A DNA stretch of 64,000 nucleotides, taken from the NCBI RefSeq assembly GCF_900188105.1, contig NZ_FZNP01000004.1, positions 310,001 through 374,000 on the forward strand. Direction: 5' to 3'. The position numbers and the translations under genes are program-made. The notes under the pieces are model-generated. The model was not told the origin of the DNA. It saw only the letters and a list, made by a program, of their open reading frames with translations, and made no database searches. The stretch comes from Actinomadura mexicana (GTDB taxonomy: Bacteria > Actinomycetota > Actinomycetes > Streptosporangiales > Streptosporangiaceae). This document shows, piece by piece, positions 25,435 through 34,349 of this stretch (positions within the stretch are counted from its first letter, which is position 1; every line of letters starts with the position of its first letter).

Positions 25435-26570
25435 CGGATTCAATTGGTCGTCGCAACACCTGATGCGGAGGAGCGGGTGTTGTGGCGCAGGGAAGAGCGC
25501 GTGCGGCGATCCGGGCGGGTCGGCTGCCGCTGCGGTCGCCGGGGCGGCCGCCGGTCAACCGGCGTGAGGAGAAGCAGAGGTTCTGGCGAAAGATCGCCGA
25601 GGGGCTGGCCAGCGAGGCCGCTGCCATCGCCTGCGGCGTGTCGCAGCCGTTGGGGCCGCGGTGGTTCCGTGAGGGTGGCGGGATGCCGCCGATCAGCCTG
25701 GACCCGCCGTCGGGTCGCTACCTGTCGTTTGCCGAGCGTGAGGAGATCGCCGTGCTGCGCGCCCAGCGGTACGGGGTGCGCGAGATCGCCCGCCGGTTGG
25801 GCAGGCATCCGTCCACGATCTCGCGGGAACTGCGGCGCAACGCCGCGACCCGCGGTGGCCGTCTGGACTATCGGGCCTCGGTCGCGCAGTGGCACGCGAG
25901 CTGACGGCATGCCTGCGGACAGGCCGGGCACTGCGGGTGCCCCGGGCCCGCACCCGAGGACGCGGCAAGAAGTTCGTCACCGACCAGGTGCTGATCAGCC
26001 AGCGGCCCGCCGAGGCCGACGACCGTGCCGTGCCCGGACACTGGGAAGGCGACCTGATCATCGGGCTCGACAGCTCGGCGATTGGCACTCTGGTCGAGCG
26101 CACCACCCGCTACACCATGCTGCTGCGCCTGCCGCCGATGGACGGCCACGGCGGTCCTCGGGTAAAGAACGGCCCGGCGCTGGCCGGGCACGGCGCCGAG
26201 GCGGTGCGCGATGCCATCGCGGCCACGCTCACCACCTGGCCCGAGCAGCTGCGCCGGTCGCTGACCTGGGACCAGGGCGCGGAGATGGCCCAGCACGCCC
26301 AGCTGCGTCTCGACACCGGTCTGGAGGTCTACTTCGCCGACCCGCACAGTCCCTGGCAGCGCGGCACCAACGAAAACACCAACGGCCTGCTGCGCCAATA
26401 CTTCCCCAAAGGCACCGACCTGAGCGGACACGACCAAGACGCACTCGACGCCGTCGCCGCCACACTCAACAGCCGCCCCCGCAAAACTCTGGGATGGAAG
26501 ACTCCCGCCGAAGCCTTCAGCAAGCATCTATGCTCTCCGCCAGGCAGTGTTGCGACGACTCCTTGAACCC
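25435..26570 (+). mobile_element. IS30-family insertion sequence (internally deleted) inside an IS3 transposase
   Basis: The ends share an inverted repeat: TTCAATTGGTCGTCGCAACAC at the left and, reverse-complemented, TTCAAGGAGTCGTCGCAACAC at the right. The IS3 frame reads HHSDAGSQ on the left and resumes as SFRFTTHLVDAGID on the right. A short duplication of about CAA or GCAA is possible at the joints. The element is about 1.14 kb and carries one degenerate transposase. It is more recent than the IS3 it interrupts. Confidence 0.8.
25482..26566 (+). pseudogene. IS30-family transposase, internally deleted
   Basis: Two frames together make the protein. The first (25482-25904) holds the HTH part: LSFAEREEIAVLRAQRYGVR, RRLGRHPSTISRELRRNA, RASVAQWHA, then a stop. 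The second (from 25889) begins RELTACLRTGRALRVP and holds the catalytic domain, with PGHWEGDLIIG, LTWDQGAEM and GTNENTNGLLR giving the D-D-E triad. About 80 residues that normally join QWHA to RELTACLRTGR are missing and the frame is broken. The catalytic part alone cannot bind the ends, so this is dead unless helped in trans. Confidence 0.85.
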
Positions 26571-26879
26571 AAGCAACACCTCTTTCCGGTTCACCACGCA
26601 CCTGGTCGACGCCGGTATCGACGCCTCCATCGGCACCGTCGGCGACGCGCTCGACAACGCACTGATGGAGTCGGCGATCGGCTTGTACAAGACCGAGCTG
26701 ATCAAACCGCGTGGGCCGTGGAAGAACCTGACCGGCGTCGAGCTGGCCACCGCCGAGTACGTGACTGGTACAACACCACCCGGCTCCACGGTGAGATCGG
26801 CCACGTACCACCCGACGAATACGAGGCCCTCCACTACCGCCAGAACCACACAGAACAACCGGTCACAGCCACAACCTGA
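26571..26879 (+). pseudogene. IS3-family transposase OrfB, 3' piece
   Basis: Resumes the gene cut at 25433: FTTHLVDAGIDASIGTVGDA, DNALMESAIGLYKTEL with the catalytic Glu, then ELATAEYV. One frameshift near 26765 separates this from DWYNTTRLHGEIGHVPPDEY, the usual C-terminal motif. Together with the 5' piece it covers most of OrfB, but it has been interrupted and then mutated. Confidence 0.85.
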
Positions 26880-26892
26880 AGCCTCTACCGAA

Positions 26893-27016
26893 CCCGGGGC
26901 GCTTCGCACAGCCCCCTGCGGTCGTCCAGCCGTTTGTGGCCGGTATGGCGCCTGCGGCGCTCCACCTTCGGCAGCAGCGGCTCAACCAGCTCCCACAACT
27001 GTCGCAGACGATTCAT
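26893..27016 (-). pseudogene. IS5-family transposase N-terminal relic
   Basis: On the minus strand an ATG at 27014-27016 opens MNRLRQLWELVEPLLPKVER, followed by RRHTGHKRLDDRRGLC. This is the start of IS5/IS1182-like transposases (usually ...PLLP...RPGRKRLDDR...). It stops after about 40 codons at the IS3 remnant. It has no catalytic domain. Confidence 0.6.
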
Positions 27017-27101
27017 GGAAGCTGCTCACCCTTACGCACCCGCCCACACCACACTCGACATCACGCGATGTCGCTTCACATACACATTTTGTTATGACCT
27101 C

Positions 27102-28106
27102 TTAGTCGCTCCGCCAGGTTGGAGCCCCTGGGCGCTGTCCAGCAGGGTCGTGGCGGCTGTCCGCGTTAGGACTCACCGGGCCCGCGCTGCCGTCACTGGG
27201 CGCCTTTCGGTCCAGCAGGGCCTCGACACCGCGAGCACGCAGCAGGTCGGCCAGCCGGGCGCCGAGCACCTCCGGATATTCCTCCGGTCCGGCGGTACGG
27301 GAGGCGCGGACCTGGTGGCGGCCGTCGAGGCTGGTGACGCTCCCGACGAGGCGCAGTCCCGCGGACGTGTGCTCGGTGTAGGCACCGATCGGCAGGGTGC
27401 ACCCGCCCCGCAAGGCGTGCATCATCGCGCGTTCCGCGCGGACCGCGGCGTCGGTGACGGCATCCCCGGCCTGCGACATCTCGGCCAGAAGGGCGCAGTC
27501 GTCCCGGCGGACCTGGATCGCCAGCGCGCCCTGGCCGGGATCGGGAAGAAAGTCCTCGGCGGGCAGCCGCTGGGTGGCGGCGCCTGCCAGGCCCAGACGG
27601 TCCAACCCCGCAGCGGCCAACATCACCGCGTCCAAAGTGCCGCCGTGAGTACGAGCGCGCGCCAGCCTCGGCGGAACGTTCCCTCGAATCCCGACGACGC
27701 GCACGTCAGGCCGCAGCGCCCGCAACTGCGCCGCGCGCCGCGCCGCACTGGTGCCCACCCGGGCCCCCGGCGGCAGCGTCTCCAAGGTTGCGCCACACAG
27801 CGCGTCACGGACATCGCCCCGCGGCGGAGTGACCGCCAGCACCAGGTCCGGATGCCCACCCGCCACAAGGTCCTTGGCCGAGTGCACCGCCACGTCGACC
27901 CGGCCGTCCAGGAGCGCCTGCTCCAGCGCGCTAGAGAACGCCCCGACCCCCGCGATCTCCTTCAGCGGCCGGCGGCGGTCCCTGTCACCGGCCGTCATCA
28001 CCGTCACCGTCCGCACCGGCCCGCGATACCCCAGCCGCGCCCGGAACTCGGCCACCATCGCTCGCGCCAGACGACTCCCCCGCGAGCCGATCACCAATTC
28101 CCGCAT
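27102..28106 (-). CDS. hemC: Hydroxymethylbilane synthase (porphobilinogen deaminase)
   Basis: A 334-residue protein joining four porphobilinogen molecules into hydroxymethylbilane in tetrapyrrole synthesis. Visible family marks are LVIGSRGSRLARAM, ALLDGRVDVAVHSAKDL with the catalytic Asp, VGTSAARRAAQLRALRP, GIRGNVPPRL, LPDPGQGALAIQVR and the cofactor-attachment loop RGGCTLPIGAY with its Cys. The ATG at 28104-28106 was chosen because GGGGG lies five bases upstream. An ATG at 28122 sits directly on GGAGG. It stands alone among transposase relics with no other heme gene near, so it may be a second copy or a gene left behind by rearrangement. It looks functional. Confidence 0.88.
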   Translation of the reverse strand: MRELVIGSRGSRLARAMVAEFRARLGYRGPVRTVTVMTAGDRDRRRPLKEIAGVGAFSSALEQALLDGRVDVAVHSAKDLVAGGHPDLVLAVTPPRGDVRDALCGATLETLPPGARVGTSAARRAAQLRALRPDVRVVGIRGNVPPRLARARTHGGTLDAVMLAAAGLDRLGLAGAATQRLPAEDFLPDPGQGALAIQVRRDDCALLAEMSQAGDAVTDAAVRAERAMMHALRGGCTLPIGAYTEHTSAGLRLVGSVTSLDGRHQVRASRTAGPEEYPEVLGARLADLLRARGVEALLDRKAPSDGSAGPVSPNADSRHDPAGQRPGAPTWRSD

Positions 28107-28278
28107 CCGCGCCCCCGCTGCCATACCTCCGATCGTAGGGACGCCCGGGCTCCTCATGCTCGAACCCCCCACACCCCAATGACCTCCTCGCTGCTCAGCC
28201 GCGGCGACAGACCGAAACATCTCGCCCCGGCCAGGTTGTCGACACCTCGGCCACGCCGCCTCTTGGACGCGCGCGCTC

Positions 28279-29308
28279 CTAGGGCGTGTCTCGAAGTCCG
28301 TCCGGTGGGCGACGGTGTGTCGTGATCCCTAAATAGCGAGGTCTCCGGTAGAGGGTTCATCGACCAAGAAGAACCAGAAACACCGGAGACCTCGTGGCCA
28401 CCCTAGCGGTGACGCGGCGGTTCGACCTGGCCGATGGGCAGTGGGCGGCGCTGGGGCCGCTGCTGCCGGCGCCCAAGGGGCCGGGTCGGCCGTCAAAGTG
28501 GACGAAACGGCAGCTCATCGACGGGATCCGGTGGCGGGTGCGGGTCGGTGCGCCCTGGCGGGATGTCCCGGAGTGTTACGGCTCCTGGCAGGCGGTGTAC
28601 TCGCTGTTTCGCCGCTGGCAGCGGGCGGGCGTGTGGGCGCGGGTCGTGGCCGGGCTGCAAGGCCGGGCGGACGCGGTCGGACTGATCACCTGGGAGGTTG
28701 GCGTGGATTCCACGATCGCTCGGGCTCATTAGCACGCCGCTGGTGCCCGGACCCGGCCCGATGAGCAGGCCGAACCCCCGGATGAGGCCGGCGGCGAGCC
28801 CGCCGATCACGCGCTGGGACGATCGCGTGGCGGGCTGACCACCAAGATCCACCTGTCGTGCGAGCAGGGACAGAAGGTGTTGTCGCTGCTGGTCACCGCC
28901 GGTCAGCGGGGAGACTCGCCGCAGTTCCGGCCTGTCCTGGAGCGGATCGCGGTACCGCGGGTGGGGCCGGGCCGTCCGCGGAAACGACCGGAGCGCGTCC
29001 GGGCCGACAAGGCCTACAGTTCCCACGCCAACCGCGCTTACCTGCGCAGACGCGGGATCGGCTGCACGATCCCGGTCAAGGCCGACCAGGCCCGCAACCG
29101 CGCAAAGCGGGGCAGCCGGGGTGGGCGCCCACCAGTGTTCTGCGCGCAGGACTACCGGCAGCGGCACGCCGTCGAATGCGCCATCAACCGCCTCAAACGC
29201 CACCGAGCCGTGGCCACCCGGTATGACAAGCTCGCCGTCCGCTACGAAGCCACCCTCCACATCGCCGTCATCAACGACTGGCTGATCTGCCTTTGAGACA
29301 CGCCCTAG
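28279..29308 (+). mobile_element. IS5-family insertion sequence with amber-mutated transposase
   Basis: The ends carry a matching inverted repeat (CTAGGGCGTGTCTCGAAG at left; CTTTGAGACACGCCCTAG at right). The element is about 1.03 kb, holds one transposase reading frame and is flanked by unrelated sequence. Both ends abut CTAG, so the target duplication cannot be separated from the repeat by eye. Confidence 0.8.
28394..29296 (+). pseudogene. IS5-family transposase with internal stop
   Basis: One frame runs the full 300 codons apart from a TAG at 28730-28732. Before it: PSKWTKRQLIDGIRWRVRVG, APWRDVPECYGSW, and VGVDSTIARAH with the first catalytic Asp. After it: [32 protein letters not shown] with the second Asp, and [18 protein letters not shown] with the catalytic Glu region. 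Relatives have CAG (Gln) where the TAG stands, so a single C-to-T change killed the gene. Otherwise it is intact. Confidence 0.85.
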
Positions 29309-29787
29309 CCGCGCCTGCATCGTCCAGTGCCGACTCCGCACGACTCCCTTCTAAAGGGGGCGGCGTGAAACCTCTCGCACTGGCCCTTGCGTTCAGGTGG
29401 GAAAAAACGACACCGATGCGCTCCGAGACCCCGGCTGGCCCCATAACGCTCCCACCGCCGCCGAGCTCGGACTCCCCGACCCCTCCAGGCTCAGGAATAG
29501 CCGGCGCCTGGGAAGTCGCCGCACGCCACCCCGCAGGAGGACGCCGTCCGATCTGCTGGATGCTCTGAACGTCGGCGCGCGGGTCACCCGCAAGCACCCA
29601 AAAGGCGCCGCTCTGGCGGTCATGCTGGAGCCATGGCGCCCATCCGGCCCTTCAGCCGCGCGGAATGAGGCCCTTGCCGAGCTTCACCGCGCGTTGGACA
29701 CCGAGACGAGGTTCATACTCGCCGTTCACTGCCCGACACTGAGGTCGGGAGCTTTTGAGGCAGGGGTGGCGCTGGCGGCGCGTCCGG
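29309..29787. other. Stretch without a supported gene
   Basis: A plus-strand frame at 29397-29840 could encode 147 residues. It has weak composition, no motif and overlaps the well-supported GNAT gene on the other strand, so I do not call it. No other signal is visible. Confidence 0.4.
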
Positions 29788-30255
29788 CTACAACAGGAGA
29801 GCCATCGCGTACTCGTCGCGCGGAATCCCGTCCACGATGACTGCGTGCTTGCGGACACCTTCGATCGTGAACCCCAGCCGCTGGTACAGCCGGTGTGCTG
29901 GGTTCTCGACGGCGACGTTCAACTGGAGCCGGGTCAGGCCCCGTTCGGGGGCTTCATGCTTGATAAGTCTGTGCACCAGGCCGGTCCCGATTCCTCGTCC
30001 TCGGTGTGAGGGCAGCACTCCGAGGACGAGGTGCCCGCAGTGCGCGACCCGCTGGAACCGCCCGACGGCCACGCGCAGTGCGCCGAGTAGCGGGGTGCCG
30101 CCGGCCACGAGCTCGAACGACCGATCCTCCATCGGGACAGCTCTCTCGCCGGGTTCCGCGAGCATGAACTCGGCGTCATTCTCGACCCTGCGCCACAGCT
30201 CCGCCACGGCCAGCCGTTCCGTGGCGCCCGCGACCCTGTAGATGACGTCGGCCAT
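29788..30255 (-). CDS. GNAT-family N-acetyltransferase
   Basis: A 155-residue protein with the GNAT fold pattern. Strands lead to GHLVLGVLPSHRGRGIGTGL, the acetyl-CoA pyrophosphate loop (R/Q-x-x-G-x-G/A), and to NPAHRLYQRLGFTIEGVRK in motif B. It would acetylate an amine or a protein amino group, with the substrate unknown. The start at 30253-30255 gives MADVIYRV. It sits between an IS5 element and an HD-GYP relic, so it has no informative partners. Confidence 0.85.
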   Translation of the reverse strand: MADVIYRVAGATERLAVAELWRRVENDAEFMLAEPGERAVPMEDRSFELVAGGTPLLGALRVAVGRFQRVAHCGHLVLGVLPSHRGRGIGTGLVHRLIKHEAPERGLTRLQLNVAVENPAHRLYQRLGFTIEGVRKHAVIVDGIPRDEYAMALLL

Positions 30256-30399
30256 ACAGAACCCCCATCGACGCTCGCCCGGACGGCTTGACTGCTTGCA
30301 GTTCTGCCTCGCCCCCGGTCAGATTCTCATCGTGCCAGGCCACCGGAGCGGCCCAGGCCAGCCTCGACGGCCAGGGCGAGGCGCAAGCACATGCGCTGA

Positions 30400-30978
30400 G
30401 TCGCACATATCGAGGCGGCCCGTCTGGCCGGGCTGCTACACGACATCGGCAAACTCGCCGTCCCCAACGCCGTGCTACTCAAGCCCGGCGCGCTGACCGA
30501 AGCGGAATACCGCATCATCCAGCTGCACGTTCACCACGGTGCCGCGGTTGTGCGGGAACTCCCGGAGTTCTTCACCCAGACCATCCCCGGCCTCGGCGCC
30601 GATCCGCTCATGCGCGACACGGTCGCCGGGATCCTGCACCACCACGAACGATTCGATGGCAGCGGCTACCCCCACAGCCTGGTCGGCACCGACATCCCCC
30701 AGGTCGCCCGGACGGTGGCCGTGGTCGACTGCTTCGACGCCATCATCACCACCCGCAGCACCGGCCTGGCACGGCCCATCCCCCAAGCCACCGACGTGCT
30801 GCGCCAGTGCGCGGGCACTTCACTCGACCCCGAGATGGTCCACGCCTTCCTGGCCGTCCTGAGCACCCATCGCGACGAGATCGAGCATCTCAGCAGACAA
30901 GACCGCCCAGCCATCCCCGCAGGACCCAACCCAGCGGCCTCCTCACGGGAGGAACTCAACGCACTCGACCGATCCTGA
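30400..30978 (+). pseudogene. HD-GYP-type phosphodiesterase fragment
   Basis: The frame gives ARLAGLLHDIGKLAVPNAVL, LHVHHGAAVVREL, ILHHHERFDGSGYPHSLVG and ARTVAVVDCFDAI. These are the HD, H-x-x-x-G and HHE-x-x-DGxGYP motifs of HD-GYP domains, which degrade cyclic di-GMP or related nucleotides. The frame is closed by TGA just upstream of the HD motif (30397-30399), and the N-terminal helices and sensor region are absent. An ATG at 30472 would start after the HD residues. I therefore call it 5'-truncated and probably inactive, although the metal-binding residues that remain are intact. Confidence 0.75.
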
Positions 30979-31404
30979 GCAGACGAACCTCCATCACCAC
31001 CGAACTGGAGCCCGGTACCGGCGCCATCCGCCGTCCGGCCGAGCGAGGTGGGCAGGCACTAACGCTGGGGCTGGTACCAGATCGGCGCTCCGCGAAATTC
31101 ACCACTCGGCATCGGTTCACACAACACGAGCACCCCACTGCCGGCGTTCCCTCGACTCCAGGTCGGCCGTCTTCCCGGTACAGCGAACGCCTGGGTCTCC
31201 ACATCAGCTAGGCCAGTCGAGCGACTCGGACCGTTGTTGCGGTCAGCGCCACACCGTGGGCGCTACTCGATCAAGCGCAGACAGCGGACGCGAGGCGCGC
31301 CGAGAACGCAGACGACTCCAAGTGAGCAACGAGGTTCTAAAGCAGTCAGCCGGGCTATCGTCACCGACCTCGACCGGCCGCCGGACGACGCACTCAAATT
31401 GATC
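30979..31404. other. Gene-free stretch
   Basis: No coding frame stands out on either strand. The words GTCGAGCGACTCGGACCG and TCAAGCGCAGACAG near 31210-31275 recur in part near 47690, left of copy 4 (ATCAAGTGCAGACAGCGG). This suggests that the longer repeat arms begin before the clear homology at 31405. Confidence 0.4.
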
Positions 31405-31690
31405 GGGCACCCGTGTGAGCGCTTCGGGAATCTGCGAAGCGTACGGTGGCTCCCGAAACTGGCTCCCGAGACTACGAAAGCGCTCATTGAAACACACGAG
31501 ATCGCGCCGTGGACGACGCTCTGACCTGCGGAAACTTGGGGTGGGCGATACTGGGTTCGAACCAGTGGCCTCTTCGGTGTGAAGCAAAGCAGGCAAGTCG
31601 ATCTAGGTCGATCCGAGTCGAACGGGGAGCCTCCCACCTGCACAAACGCCCTGACTACGTCGAGTTGAGTCGATGGGAGCCTGACTGCGG
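31405..31690 (-). repeat. Long repeat with tRNA-Val(CAC) 3'-half fragment, copy 3 (core 31541-31582)
   Basis: The core reads on the minus strand as the tRNA-Val anticodon loop (TTCACAC), stem strand, perfect T arm (ACTGG/CCAGT, loop TTCGAAC) and acceptor TATCGCCCAC. Both flanks match the repeat at 48020-48330: left GTACGGTGGCTCCCGAAACT and CCTGCGGAAACTTGGGG; right AGCAAAGCAG, GAACGGGGAGCCTC and CGCCCTGACTACGTCGAGTT. The two copies are direct repeats about 16.6 kb apart and span RHS loci B and C plus the CHAT operon. Confidence 0.8.
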
Positions 31691-32430
31691 TGGCTCCCAA
31701 GACTGGCTCCCTCGGCTCCTCATCACATCCATCACCCAGAGTTCCTCCGCGCCGCTCGCGGTGCAAGGCGGCCCTGGGACGGGTCAGAAGCCAGCCTCAG
31801 CGGGCATACTCAAGGATGGAGTCATCGGCCCAAGGCGCCGGATCGCGCGACACCGTTTCGATCATCGCAATCTGGGGTTTGTGTCGGAGACGATCCGGAA
31901 GCCTGCGATCTGCGCTGCCTTCGCAGCCGGTATGCCCCGGTGGGAGACCCGCATCTGCGCGTAGGCCGTCTTGCTCGCGCCCGCGGCAACCTGCTGCCCA
32001 AGGATCTTCTGCCATCCAGCAGACCGCTCAAGCAGCTTCCTGATCCACGCGGCGTGCGCGCAGCAACGCGCGATATAGCCTTAGACGGATCATGGATCCG
32101 GCCTGACGGAAACCGCTGCCCTTCGAATCGCTTCCAAACATCTCTGCCAGCGTCGTCCAGAGTAGCGCTCTGGTCGCGATGGCCCAGACTGCATGTGCGC
32201 TTATTGCGCGGCTCCTGGCCGGATGTGCTGGGTTCGCCGTCACAGCCACGGCCGCCTCGTACCCCTCCCCCGCACGACCGGCAACGGCTAGGACTCTCTT
32301 CTAAACATTTGAGTGTCCAATTCGCATAGTGGAACCGACACGATCCAGTCGACATGCCACGTCTACTTGATTAAAGAGTGAATCCGGCTCATACCGTCAG
32401 CCCCACAAAGAACCCTCTAATCTAGGAGCA
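31691..32430. other. Stretch without a supported gene
   Basis: On the minus strand at about 31870-32010 a short frame reads KILGQQVAAGASKTAYAQMR and RGIPAAKAAQIAGFRIVSDT before a stop, which looks like a piece of a lost protein of unknown family. Between 32,280 and 32,430 base composition drops noticeably (AT-rich), just downstream of the small gene at 32431-32694. No terminator is clear. Confidence 0.35.
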
Positions 32431-32694
32431 CTAATAATCAGATGTCGAATCTCTAATCCTCCGCGCGATCGCAATATCCTCAGCCAGTGCACTGACACGT
32501 ATTGGCGATCTCATATCATCTATGACTGCCACACGAATTACCTTGCCGACATTAGGGCCGGAATCACCCGCCAGCCACTCTGGATTCTTAAGATTGTCAA
32601 CTAGACCGTGCGTTCCATCAGGAAACTCGACCTCCACACCCCAAGGGCGATTATTGACTACCTTCACGTCGAACTCTTCATGCAGAATGCTCAT
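32431..32694 (-). CDS. Small S1/OB-like protein, candidate immunity gene of RHS locus B
   Basis: An 87-residue soluble protein, VVNNRPWGVEVEFPDGTHGL followed by VIDDMRSPIRVSAL. The strand pattern with G-V-x-V-x-F-x-DG-x-x-GLV resembles an OB-fold S1-like domain, which is found among small genes next to polymorphic toxins. It has AAGAGGTGA ahead of the ATG at 32692-32694. It lies 81 bases after the stop of RHS fragment B on the same strand and at lower GC than its surroundings, typical of an immunity gene. The toxin it would neutralise is short and unrecognised. The S1 resemblance is by eye. Confidence 0.6.
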   Translation of the reverse strand: MSILHEEFDVKVVNNRPWGVEVEFPDGTHGLVDNLKNPEWLAGDSGPNVGKVIRVAVIDDMRSPIRVSALAEDIAIARRIRDSTSDY

Positions 32695-32775
32695 CCACGA
32701 CTCACCTCTTCATTGGCTGCCAGATTCGATCCACGGTAAGGGAGTTAAAATTCCTCCAGGCGACCGATAGGAATT

Positions 32776-33610
32776 TCAAACGCGATACGAGCCGCACCGT
32801 AAGGGCCCCTGCCAGTCATAACGCTTCGCCGTATCAGCGAACTTTTCCGACCCAGCGGCCGCCACTGCTGGGGGCGCGTGGGGGGCGAGGTAGACGCCGC
32901 CCCCTCCTCCTCTTCTGAAGGAGTTGCGGTGCTGGTTGGCGTTGTCCCAGCGTTCGCGTGGTCCATCGTTGCCGTAGCTGCTGGGCCCTGGCCGAAAGCC
33001 GCCGTCGCGGTACTGGCCGCTGGGGTCGGCGTGGTCGACGGGGTTGTTGCCTGCGTAGGAGTATCCGTTGGCGGTAAGGGGGTCGCCGCCGCCTGTGACT
33101 GGGGCGGCGCTGAGGAAGCGGCCGGTGACCGGGTCGTACTCCCGTGCACCCAGATGGGTGAGGCCGGTGGTGATGTCCTTGGTGCCGCCGACGTAGCCCT
33201 TGTCCATCAGTGTGGGCCACAGACCGATAGGGCTGCTGCGCTCGTTGCCGAACGGGGCGAATCGGCGGACGCTCCAGTTGTCCTGGTCGACGGCGTTGAC
33301 GGTGGTGTCGGCGCTGCCCTGGTAGTCGGGAACGAGGAACTGGACGGTGGAGCTGGAGGTGCCCGTCCGGTAGGCGACGTTCTGACCGGCGTGGCTGTAA
33401 TAGCGGACCGCGGTGACGGTTCCGCTCGGTGACACCTTCACTTCCTGGCTGGGCAGGTAGAGGGTCTTGCCGTTGGTGTCCTTGCGGATCAGGCGGTTGG
33501 CGGCAGCGTCATAGATGTAGCTGGCCAGTTCCTTACCCGCGTCATCGGTGACCTTGGACAGGTTGCCCTCAGCATCCCAGACCAGCTTCTGGCCGGGGTG
33601 GGTGGTGGTG
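32776..33610 (-). pseudogene. RHS core fragment, locus B
   Basis: Encodes the C-terminal about 275 residues of an RHS protein: QKLVWDAEGNLSKVTDDAGK, YIYDAAANRLIRKDTNGK, the core HLGAREYDPVTGRFLSAAP, and NGYSYAGNNPVDHADPSGQY. A tip of about 75 residues follows, rich in Gly/Arg/Pro, with no toxin motif that I recognise. The N-terminus and most YD repeats are missing. At about 33610 RHS sequence ends abruptly at the upstream side of a flavin-reductase relic on the opposite strand. An alternative frame at the 3' end would give a different tail stopping at 32745, so a late frameshift is possible. Confidence 0.75.
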
Positions 33611-33707
33611 CTACCGAACCTATCGTTGGTGAGCGGTACTGACGTTGCCGTGTGCGATCGGGGTACTCGGCGATGAGCGGGATCGGCCGAAACCAGAGGG
33701 AGGCGCG

Positions 33708-34299
33708 ATGCGCGCCGTAGAGATCAACTGCACGCTGAAACGCTCGCCCGAGACGTCCAACACGAGGCGCTCGCGGCCGTGGTAGCAGACGCCCTGCGGG
33801 CCAGAGACGTCGAGGTGGAGAGCATCCGCGCCGTCGATCTGGACATCCCGTCCGGCGTGGAGACCGAGCTGGGCAAGGGCGACCCGTGGCCCGCCGTGCA
33901 CCGGTCACTGCTGGAGCCGGAGATCCTCATGCTCGCCTCGCCGACCTGGGCCAGACAGCCGCCTCGATCGCCCAGCGGGCCATCGAGCGGATGGACGCGA
34001 TGCTGTCCGAATCCGACGACGATGGCCGTCCGGCCGCCTTCAACCGGGTCGCGGGCGTGATCGTCACCGGTAGCGAGGACAGCGCCCACCACGTGGTCAA
34101 CAATCTGAGCGGTGCGCTCAACGAGTTCGGCTACAAGATTCCCGGCCAGGCCTGGACGTACTGCAACAGGGGTCCGGGACCGGGCCCAGCTACCGGGGGA
34201 GCACGGAGGGACGGGCCCGGTCGGAAAGCACAGGCCGGGCGATGGCCTCCAACCTGGTGACGGCCGCCTCGGCGCTGGCCGGAAACCGATCCTCGCCCC
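33708..34299 (+). pseudogene. NADPH-dependent FMN reductase/flavodoxin-like relic
   Basis: The start MRAVEINCTLKRSPETSNT is typical of this flavoprotein family. The protein continues only by switching frame: DALRARDVEVESIRAVDLDI with EILMLASPTW (the flavin-binding loop), then SIAQRAIERMDAMLSESDDD, RVAGVIVTGSEDSAHHVVNN and ALNEFGYKIP, then further broken frames to about 34299. At least three frameshifts are needed, so this is a clear pseudogene. ATG at 33708 with GAGGGAGGC upstream. Confidence 0.75.
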
Positions 34300-34349
34300 G
34301 CCGTCCCGACGAGCCGTCCTGGCGCGGCGTCGCCGGCCCAGTAGTACGA

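Noticed and set aside
26934..28325. 463-codon plus-strand frame
   Set aside because: Complement of hemC; repeated Arg/His/Gly runs and no motif.
29397..29840. 147-codon plus-strand frame
   Set aside because: Overlaps the GNAT gene on the opposite strand, has no ribosome site and no recognisable sequence.
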